From positions 1 through 12,612 of the forward strand of contig UQQF01000056.1 of the NCBI GenBank assembly GCA_900543085.1: a stretch of DNA of 12,612 bases, written 5' to 3'. The stretch's first letter is position 1; every line of letters starts with the position of its first letter. Source of the DNA: an uncultured Eubacteriales bacterium (GTDB lineage: Bacteria; Bacillota; Clostridia; Oscillospirales; Oscillospiraceae). Under the pieces are notes generated by a model. The model did no database searches, was not told the origin of the DNA, and was given only the letters and a program-made list of their open reading frames with translations. The position numbers and the translations under genes are program-made. This document shows, piece by piece, positions 8,475 to 12,612 of the stretch.

Positions 8475-8533
8475 TCCCTCACCCCCCGGCGTCTTTACTC
8501 TATAATACACCCTTTTCGGGAAAATCCCACGGT

Positions 8534-8569
8534 AAAAAGTAAAAAACGGTCAAGCGCGGCGCGCTTGAC
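8534..8569 (-). terminator. Intrinsic terminator for a minus-strand small transcript
   Basis: A perfect inverted repeat with 10-base arms (8549-8558 and 8560-8569) is followed on the minus strand by CG, six T, AC and five T (8546-8534). This is a strong leftward terminator. No annotated-size gene lies upstream of it on that strand, so it implies a short transcript from the 8570-8870 region. The right arm also contains most of the plus-strand -35 hexamer (8565-8570). Confidence 0.85.
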
Positions 8570-8593
8570 ACTAAAGGGAAAGTTGGTTATAAT
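8565..8593 (+). promoter_or_regulatory. Full-consensus sigma-A promoter (antisense RNA)
   Basis: TTGACA (8565-8570), exactly 17 bp, then TATAAT (8588-8593): a perfect match to the sigma-A consensus, and the best promoter in the window. Transcription would start near 8600. No coding start with a ribosome site follows closely, and the first strong structure downstream is the hairpin at 8666-8701. It most likely makes a short non-coding RNA, with possible read-through into the GntR operon. Confidence 0.85.
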
Positions 8594-8599
8594 ATATGC

Positions 8600-8705
8600 G
8601 GAAAGAGGCGCTGCGACAAGCGGTTTGACTCTTCAAGTTAACAGGTATGGACTAAGCTTAACTTAGCAAGAACCGTCACTTGGCAGAGTGGCGGTTCTTG
8701 CGTTT
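8600..8705 (+). ncRNA. Candidate antisense small RNA to the 26-codon ORF
   Basis: The predicted transcript is about 105 nt, from the consensus promoter to the hairpin at 8666-8701 and its short T run. No useful ORF lies inside: the ATG at 8596 is at or before the start site, and the ATG at 8647 reads only two codons. It can form AAGTTAA/TTAACTT pairing (8635-8641 with 8658-8664) or the competing CTAAG/CTTAG hairpin (8652-8656 with 8662-8666). It is complementary to the last eight codons and stop of the small minus-strand ORF and to its 3' untranslated part. That geometry matches antitoxin RNAs of type I systems such as txpA/ratA. Existence and role are inference from promoter plus terminator. 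It could instead be the start of a long leader for the GntR operon. Confidence 0.45.
8666..8701 (+). terminator. 15-bp hairpin, putative terminator of the antisense RNA
   Basis: Arms 8666-8680 and 8687-8701 pair over 15 bases with one G-T pair and loop TGGCAG. The 3' side ends TTCTTGCGTTT, a modest T-rich tract. On the minus strand the same hairpin covers the last codons and stop of the 26-codon ORF, so it may also stabilise that mRNA or slow ribosomes at its end. Confidence 0.55.
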
Positions 8706-8756
8706 CCAGACTTTTATGGTGACAGTGTATTCACCGATGTGAAAAGTCAAGGTCAC
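8676..8756 (-). CDS. Predicted 26-residue basic peptide
   Basis: This small ORF starts with GTG at 8756-8754 and stops with TGA at 8678-8676. The ribosome site AAAGGTGGTGA (8772-8762) differs from the ideal anti-16S complement at one base and leaves about eight bases to the start. The peptide begins (M)TLTFHIGEYTVTIKV, where polar and hydrophobic residues alternate as in an amphipathic beta strand. It ends WKRKNRHSAK, strongly basic, and there is no transmembrane helix. A promoter (8838-8866) and a terminator (8534-8569) bracket it, giving an mRNA of about 300 nt. An antisense RNA opposes its 3' end. I do not recognise the family with certainty. A type I toxin, a nucleic-acid-binding peptide or a regulatory leader peptide are all possible. 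Being coding is supported by signals in the right places, not by homology. Confidence 0.55.
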   Translation of the reverse strand: MTLTFHIGEYTVTIKVWKRKNRHSAK

Positions 8757-8816
8757 GCGCCTCACCACCTTTCGGAGGTTCTGGCCAAACCGCCTGCCGA
8801 ATGTGCAGCGCCTCTC

Positions 8817-8833
8817 CCGCCACTATGTGGCGG
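8817..8833 (-). other. 5'-end stem-loop of the small mRNA
   Basis: CCGCCAC and GTGGCGG form a perfect 7-bp stem with a 3-base loop. The predicted start of the small minus-strand transcript (about 8831) falls at its upstream edge, so the hairpin would sit at or very near the 5' end and could protect the mRNA. The rest of the leader (8816-8757) can also pair ACC with GGT across the ribosome site at 8762-8772. Confidence 0.5.
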
Positions 8834-8837
8834 CAAT

Positions 8838-8866
8838 ATCCTATCACATGACCCATATGCCGTCAA
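8838..8866 (-). promoter_or_regulatory. Promoter of the 26-codon ORF
   Basis: Reading the minus strand, the -35 is TTGACG (8866-8861), the spacer is 17 bp and the -10 is TAGGAT (8843-8838). TGA directly upstream of the hexamer gives an extended -10. The predicted start near 8831 gives a leader of about 75 bases before the GTG at 8756. Confidence 0.65.
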
Positions 8867-8913
8867 TGCTCGCACCTTAACAGGGGCGGGCAAAAATTTT
8901 TTCGCGCGGCCTA

Positions 8914-8942
8914 TTGACAAATGCGCATCACCGTGGTATGTT
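8914..8942 (+). promoter_or_regulatory. Promoter of the GntR/ABC operon
   Basis: TTGACA (8914-8919), 17 bp, TATGTT (8937-8942). An A/T tract (CAAAAATTTTTT, 8891-8902) lies just upstream where an UP element would sit. The start near 8949 gives a leader of about 50 bases to the GntR ATG. The palindromes described next overlap the -10 and the start site, so it is probably repressed by the operon's first gene product. Confidence 0.8.
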
Positions 8943-8953
8943 AGTGCCACGGT
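8930..8953 (+). promoter_or_regulatory. Inverted repeat around the -10: candidate operator 1
   Basis: ACCGTGG (8930-8936) and CCACGGT (8947-8953) are perfect 7-base arms separated by 10 bases that contain the -10 hexamer. A dimeric repressor bound here would block RNA polymerase. Assignment to the GntR protein is inference from position. Confidence 0.55.
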
Positions 8954-8974
8954 TAATTACTCAAGTAACTAACC
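8951..8974 (+). promoter_or_regulatory. 24-bp imperfect palindrome: candidate operator 2 (GntR/YtrA type)
   Basis: The arms GGTTAATTACT and AGTAACTAACC are separated by CA and match at 10 of 11 positions. A third pair, TGTTAGT (8939-8945) and ACTAACA (8976-8982), lies outside it. The palindrome spans the predicted start of transcription in front of the GntR gene, the classic place for autorepression in this family. It overlaps the first inverted repeat by three bases. Confidence 0.6.
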
Positions 8975-8998
8975 GACTAACAAACAGGAGGTGAGCAC

Positions 8999-9376
8999 AT
9001 GGCGGGCTTTGACGGGACACGTCCCATTTTCCTTCAGCTTGCGGAGATGCTGGAGGAGGGGATAATCTCCGGCGCCTACCCCGAGGAGGGGCAGATACCC
9101 TCCATCACGGAGTTCTCCGCGACGCTGAAAATCAATCCGGCCACGGCGCTCAAGGGCATCAATCTCCTGGTGGACGAGGGTCTGGTGTACAAGAAGCGGG
9201 GCGTCGGCATGTTCGTGGCCACGGGCGCGCGCGATGCGCTGCTGAAAAAGCGGCAGGAGAGCTTCTACACCGACCGGGTGCGACCCGTTGCAAGGGAGGC
9301 TTCGTCCCTGGGATTGACGCTCCCGGAGCTCACAAGGCTCGTAGAGCGAGCCTACAATGACGAGGAAAAGGAGTAA
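8999..9376 (+). CDS. GntR-family (YtrA subfamily) transcriptional regulator
   Basis: A DNA-binding repressor of 125 residues. The winged helix-turn-helix fills about 9-75: PIFLQLAEMLEEGIISGAY, GQIPSITEFSATLKINPATA and LVDEGLVYKKRGVGMFV. Only about 50 residues follow, with no large effector domain, which is the hallmark of the short YtrA subfamily. These usually control a neighbouring ABC transporter. The ATG at 8999 has AGGAGG seven bases upstream. It is first in the operon, five bases before the ATPase gene, and the palindromes at 8930-8982 are its likely targets. The inducer is unknown; in the family, cell-wall-active compounds are common inducers, but nothing here proves that. Confidence 0.93.
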   Translation: MAGFDGTRPIFLQLAEMLEEGIISGAYPEEGQIPSITEFSATLKINPATALKGINLLVDEGLVYKKRGVGMFVATGARDALLKKRQESFYTDRVRPVAREASSLGLTLPELTRLVERAYNDEEKE

Positions 9377-9381
9377 CTACC

Positions 9382-10242
9382 ATGGCTATAGAATTGAGAG
9401 GCGTCACCAAGCGCTACGGCGCGACCACGGCGCTGGACAATGTGTCGGTCAAGTTCGGCGGCGGCATCGTTTACGGCCTGCTGGGCGCAAACGGCGCGGG
9501 CAAGACCACGATGATGAACCTGATCACCAACCGCATCTGGGCCGACGAGGGCGAGATACTGATAGACGGCGAGAGCGCGCCGGGCAACGACCGCGCGCTG
9601 GGCAAGGTGTATATGATGGCGGAGGCCAACCTCTTTCCCGACAGCATGAAGGTGGACGGGGCGCTCAAGCTCACGCGCAGCTTCTACCCCACCTTCGACA
9701 TGGACTACGCCATGAGCGTGGCGGAGAAGTTCGCGCTGCCCACCAAGAAGAAGGTCAAGGCGCTCTCCACCGGCTACGCGAGCATCTTCCGGCTGACGCT
9801 GGCGCTGGCTGTGAACTGCCCCTACGTGATTTTTGACGAGCCGGTGCTCGGCCTGGATGCGCAGCACCGTGACCTGTTCTATCGCCTGCTGATGGAAAAG
9901 TGTGCCGAGTGCGAGCAGACCGTCATACTCTCCACCCACCTCATTCAGGAGGCGGCGAAGCTGATAAACCACGCCGTAATAATCAAGAACGGAAAGATAC
10001 TGCGCGACTCGGACGCCGAGGAGCTCTCCGGCGCGGCCTATCAGGTCAGCGGCCCGGCCGCCGCCGTGGACAGCTATCTGCGCGGGCGTCACGTGCTGAG
10101 CGTGAACAGCCTCGGCGGGCTCAAGACCGCCTGCGTCGAGGGCGTCCCCGACGAGCGCGGCAGCGAGGGGCTGGAGTTCTCCAACATGGATCTACAGGAC
10201 TACTTCATCGGGCTTATGAACGAACAGGAGGGTGTAAAATGA
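9382..10242 (+). CDS. ABC transporter ATP-binding protein
   Basis: A cytosolic ATPase of 286 residues that would power the adjacent permease. Walker A is G35-ANGAGKT (35-42). The signature loop is LSTGY (128-132) in place of LSGGQ. Walker B is YVIFDEP (D152, E153), the D-loop is LGLD and the H-loop is H186 in ILSTHLI. At the Q-loop the sequence YMMAEANLFPDSM (about 77-89) carries no Gln where one is usual. The C-terminal 80 residues after about 205 are a family-variable extension. The ATG at 9382 has AAGGAG eight bases upstream. Its stop overlaps the permease start (ATGA), so the two are coupled. The substrate is unknown. With a YtrA-type regulator, export or resistance is more likely than uptake, and no binding protein is present. 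Confidence 0.94.
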   Translation: MAIELRGVTKRYGATTALDNVSVKFGGGIVYGLLGANGAGKTTMMNLITNRIWADEGEILIDGESAPGNDRALGKVYMMAEANLFPDSMKVDGALKLTRSFYPTFDMDYAMSVAEKFALPTKKKVKALSTGYASIFRLTLALAVNCPYVIFDEPVLGLDAQHRDLFYRLLMEKCAECEQTVILSTHLIQEAAKLINHAVIIKNGKILRDSDAEELSGAAYQVSGPAAAVDSYLRGRHVLSVNSLGGLKTACVEGVPDERGSEGLEFSNMDLQDYFIGLMNEQEGVK

Positions 10243-10997
10243 GGTTTCTGCCGTCTTTCAAATATAGATTCAGGGATTGCATGTTCAGCATGGGTGTTGT
10301 CATCCTGGTGATGATAGTGCTCACCGCACTGTGCTACCTCGGCATCGTCACCTTCGGCTCAATAACGAGGACGGACAACAGCGGCGAGGTCATAATGGAG
10401 ACGACCACGATGAATTTCAGTATGCCTGTCGCCATCTTCATGTTCGTGCTGTCCATCGTGTCCATACGCGAGGACATGCGCCTGGGTATCCAGAACGGCG
10501 CCGGACGCGGCACGGTGTTCCTGGCGAACACGGCCTGTATGCTCGTGACGGCGCTGATTCTAAACATCGCCTTCTTTGTCGTGACCGCCGTGTGGAACCA
10601 GTTCGACACCGGTGTGTACATCGTGGACTTCTTCGGCGCGCTGTACAACAATGAGCCGTTCTTTGAGAGCCTCGACGATTTGGCGATAAGCAGCGCGGTG
10701 CTGCTCGCGCTGAGCGTATTCCTCTCGGCGCTGGGCACCTTCACCTCGCTCATGTACTGGCGGCTGAACAAGCTCGGCAAGTGGATAGTCTCCATCGGCA
10801 TGGGCGCGGCGGTAATACTCTTTATCGACGTGATAATTCGCTACGCGGTTATAGCGAAGGCGCTGGGTTGCTTCCTTGACTGGCTGATACTGACGCCGTG
10901 GAACACGGCGCTGTGCCTGGTGGTGCTGGCCGTTGTGTTCTACGCTTTCGCCCGGCTGCTTGTCCGCCGCAACTCGATAACCGCGGCGACGGCGTGA
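10239..10997 (+). CDS. ABC transporter permease (six-helix membrane subunit)
   Basis: The membrane partner of the ATPase, 252 residues. Six hydrophobic segments are visible at about 17-40, 59-76, 93-120, 147-172, 181-202 and 214-243. An external loop with TRTDNSGEVIMETTT lies between the first two, and cytosolic REDMRLGIQNGAGR between the second and third, which could contact the ATPase. The frame is open far upstream (to 9900), but that part shadows the ATPase gene. The ATG at 10239 overlaps the ATPase stop by four bases, with GGAGG seven bases upstream. It is last in the operon. It is not recognised beyond the general ABC-2-like architecture, and the substrate is unknown. Confidence 0.88.
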   Translation: MRFLPSFKYRFRDCMFSMGVVILVMIVLTALCYLGIVTFGSITRTDNSGEVIMETTTMNFSMPVAIFMFVLSIVSIREDMRLGIQNGAGRGTVFLANTACMLVTALILNIAFFVVTAVWNQFDTGVYIVDFFGALYNNEPFFESLDDLAISSAVLLALSVFLSALGTFTSLMYWRLNKLGKWIVSIGMGAAVILFIDVIIRYAVIAKALGCFLDWLILTPWNTALCLVVLAVVFYAFARLLVRRNSITAATA

Positions 10998-11022
10998 GTT
11001 TAGCGCCCCGGTCTGAACAAAG

Positions 11023-11054
11023 CATCCCCCTCCGCCGCTCGGCGGAGGGGGATG
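11023..11054. terminator. Terminator hairpin between convergent operons
   Basis: Perfect 14-bp arms (11023-11036 and 11041-11054) with loop GCTC. It lies 25 bases after the permease stop and 7 bases after the stop of the minus-strand lipoprotein gene. T runs are weak on both sides (ATTCTATT on plus, CTTTGTT on minus), so its strength rests on the very stable GC stem. It probably serves both directions. Confidence 0.75.
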
Positions 11055-11061
11055 AATTCTA

Positions 11062-12258
11062 TTATGCGCTCGGCGACGGCTCCGGCGTCGGGGTCGCGGT
11101 GGGCTCCGGCGTGGCCGCCGGCTCGTCCGAGGGCTGGGTACCGCCCTCTATCAGCGCGCCGTAATACAGGCTGCCCGAGCACTCGGGATAGTACTGGTTG
11201 TCCCACCAGTAGCTGCCCCACATGAGCGTGTCGTTCACGAGGAAGGTGCTGCCGTAGCCCAGCTCCGACGTGCGCGAGGCGTCCACGTGGTAGTTTGCGC
11301 CGTCGATCGTGATGATGTTCCAGTAGTGCTCCGCGCGGTCGAGCCTGCCCTCCACGACTATGCACTCCACTCCCGCGGCGTCGCACAGCACCTTGTAGGC
11401 CAGCGCCATGCCCTCGCTGTCGGACTCGCCCGACAGCAGCGCCGCCCAGAGCGTCGGCGGGGCGTCCTCCGAGTGCGTGCACTCGCTTATAAGTATGTTC
11501 AGGCATTGCAGCGCCTTGTATGCGTCGGACTCGCTGGTGACGGCGCTCATCATGCGCTCCACCGAGTTTTCCAGCACGCCCTTGCGCGAGGCCAGCACGC
11601 TGGGCGTCGCGCCGTATTCGAAGTATATCTCGACTATGCGCTGGAAGCCGTTGCCCGTGTACACGTTCACCACGGCGTCAGGCCGCTCCACGCAGGCGAG
11701 CGGGTCTGAGAAATACGCCTCGTCCACGTAGTTCAGGACTGCGTTCTCGTCCAGGCTGGACGCGCCGACCATGGCCACAAGCGACTCTTCCATGTTGGCC
11801 AGCGACTCGCAGATGGCGTTGTAAAGCCCGCTCTCCGTATTGACGCTGACGATGGACTCCAGCTCCTCCGCGGTGCGCTTGTAGTAGACGAAGACTTCGG
11901 CCTCGTAGTAGGCGACTATGCGGTCGAGGTCATAGCTTATGTAGTCCACCGCGTAAGCGCCCAGGGCGGTGCCGGTGCTCACCTCCCGGCAGGCTGCGGC
12001 GAGGTCTTCGCCTATGTCGCCGTCGTAGGTGCCCGTAAAGCGCAGGAGCACGCTGTCGCCGTGCTCCGACACCAGGTTGTTTATTGCCAGAGTCAGCTGC
12101 ATGTAGCTGGATATTTCGGTCGCACCGTCGTACTGCGTATCCTCCGCCGGCGGGTCATATTCAGCGCTCGAAAAGTACTCCTTGTCAAACACGGAGGCGC
12201 AGCCGGTGAGCGACAGCGCCGTCATCAGAGCAAGTATGAGCGCCGCCGCTTTTTTCAC
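11062..12258 (-). CDS. Lipoprotein with degenerate transglutaminase-like domain
   Basis: An exported, probably membrane-anchored protein of 398 residues. The N-terminus is a lipoprotein signal: KK, a hydrophobic stretch, then LTGC with C20 as the lipidated Cys. Residues about 280-330 resemble the transglutaminase-like core: SEGMALAYKVLCDAAGVEC, then E-H-Y-W-N (H311) and NYHVDAS (D326). The His and Asp of the triad are present, but the usual Cys before GxA is S281, so classic Cys chemistry looks lost. About 240 N-terminal residues are not recognised. The tail is Pro/Thr/Glu-rich (ATPEPTATPTPEPSPS), like a wall-spanning linker. GTG at 12258 is chosen because GGAGG is eight bases upstream and it starts the signal peptide. 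A TTG at 12288 would add ten residues. It lies 19 bases after the LUD gene. Confidence 0.8.
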   Translation of the reverse strand: MKKAAALILALMTALSLTGCASVFDKEYFSSAEYDPPAEDTQYDGATEISSYMQLTLAINNLVSEHGDSVLLRFTGTYDGDIGEDLAAACREVSTGTALGAYAVDYISYDLDRIVAYYEAEVFVYYKRTAEELESIVSVNTESGLYNAICESLANMEESLVAMVGASSLDENAVLNYVDEAYFSDPLACVERPDAVVNVYTGNGFQRIVEIYFEYGATPSVLASRKGVLENSVERMMSAVTSESDAYKALQCLNILISECTHSEDAPPTLWAALLSGESDSEGMALAYKVLCDAAGVECIVVEGRLDRAEHYWNIITIDGANYHVDASRTSELGYGSTFLVNDTLMWGSYWWDNQYYPECSGSLYYGALIEGGTQPSDEPAATPEPTATPTPEPSPSA

Positions 12259-12277
12259 CGTAAACGCCTCCGTTCCG

Positions 12278-12612
12278 TCACATGCCAAGCTCCTCGTCCA
12301 CGAGGATAAGCTCGCATTTTTCCATGCCCATCATCTTGTACATCAGTATCGTCATGGCGCGGCAGACGCGCTCCGGGCTGCGGCAGTCCCAGCATTTGAG
12401 CTCGCCGGTGGCGCAGGGGGTCTTTTTGCCCATGCTCCTGGCTCTCAGCGGTCCGGCCACGTTCCGGGCGCGGTAGATGGCCGCGTCGAGGTCGGGACAC
12501 ACCTTGTTCACGCCGGCGACTATGTACACGCTCTTGTGGCCGAACATCGTGCCGGCCAGGCGGTTGCCCATGCCGTCGATGTTGACTATCTCGCCCGTCT
12601 CGGCGATGGCGT
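12278..12612 (-). CDS. LUD-domain protein (LutC/YkgG-like, DUF162), 5' end cut by window
   Basis: The C-terminal 110 residues are visible. The sequence enters in frame as AIAETGEIVNIDGMGNR, then FGHKSVYIVAGVNKVCPDLDAA. A Cys-rich segment follows, TPCATGELKCWDCRSPERVC, with four Cys spaced as in a metal or cluster site, before the end LILVDEELGM. This matches what I know of the conserved end of stand-alone LUD proteins, whose relatives include lactate-utilisation proteins. The exact role of this subfamily is uncertain. The ATG at 12571 is internal: coding continues without a break to the edge. It stops 19 bases before the lipoprotein gene and may be co-transcribed with it. Confidence 0.85.
   Translation of the reverse strand, partial: AIAETGEIVNIDGMGNRLAGTMFGHKSVYIVAGVNKVCPDLDAAIYRARNVAGPLRARSMGKKTPCATGELKCWDCRSPERVCRAMTILMYKMMGMEKCELILVDEELGM

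Noticed and set aside
8596..8658. Tiny plus-strand ORFs (ATG at 8596 with ten codons, ATG at 8647 with two)
   Set aside because: The first lies at or before the predicted transcript start and has no ribosome site. The second is immediately closed by a stop. The RNA is more likely non-coding.
8762..8950. 62-codon minus-strand ORF
   Set aside because: It starts inside the GntR operon operators, has no ribosome site or promoter, and covers the promoter and leader of the 26-codon ORF.
8688..8972. 94-codon plus-strand ORF in the intergenic region
   Set aside because: It has no ribosome site, crosses the small-ORF locus antisense and the GntR promoter, and has a Pro/Ala/His-rich composition typical of antisense shadow. 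The signals here fit the minus-strand small ORF and plus-strand promoter better.
8475..8998. Mobile element or attachment site in the large gap
   Set aside because: No transposase, terminal inverted repeats or flanking direct repeats were found. The inverted repeats there are explained by terminators and operators.
9900..10238. N-terminal extension of the ABC permease
   Set aside because: It is an Arg-rich shadow of the ATPase gene. The ATG at 10239 with GGAGG upstream is the start.

Overview
The window looks like chromosome from a GC-rich member of the Clostridia, probably a gut-type, Oscillospiraceae-like lineage. That placement is inference from the dGTPase-like / dnaG / rpoD gene order, strong AGGAGG-type ribosome sites, a YtrA-type GntR/ABC operon, a LUD-domain protein and the high GC. 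No plasmid, phage, insertion sequence, tRNA, rRNA or CRISPR array was seen.

Layout. (1) 1-4925, minus strand: a housekeeping block read from a promoter at 4897-4925: yigZ-family protein, GNAT acetyltransferase, HD-domain dGTPase-like protein, DNA primase (dnaG) and the primary sigma factor rpoD, which is cut at base 1. (2) 4932-8474, minus strand: a tightly overlapped three-gene unit. An ECF-type sigma factor sits between two paralogous multi-pass membrane proteins and the unit ends in a strong terminator at 4932-4966. The membrane proteins are plausible anti-sigma or sensor partners. (3) 8475-8998, 524 bases with no annotated-size gene but dense in signals. On the minus strand I see a promoter, a 5' hairpin, a ribosome site, a 26-codon GTG-start ORF and an intrinsic terminator. 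A consensus plus-strand promoter (TTGACA, 17 bp, TATAAT) fires back into it and would make an antisense RNA of about 105 nt ending at a 15-bp hairpin that overlaps the small ORF's stop codon. The layout resembles type I toxin-antitoxin loci, but the peptide is not a typical membrane toxin. This is the strongest candidate for something undescribed. (4) 8914-10997, plus strand: a regulated promoter with nested palindromes, then a YtrA-like GntR repressor, an ABC ATPase and an ABC permease. (5) 11023-11054: a hairpin between convergent operons. (6) 11062-12612, minus strand: a lipoprotein with a transglutaminase-like domain whose usual catalytic Cys is Ser, preceded by the C-terminal part of a LUD-domain (LutC/YkgG-like, DUF162) protein that runs off the right edge.

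How the genes work together. The left block couples nucleotide-pool control, replication priming and sigma-A synthesis. The sigma/membrane unit looks like an envelope-sensing regulatory module. The GntR/ABC operon looks like an autoregulated export or resistance module. All functions are read from sequence motifs alone, and no searches could be run.
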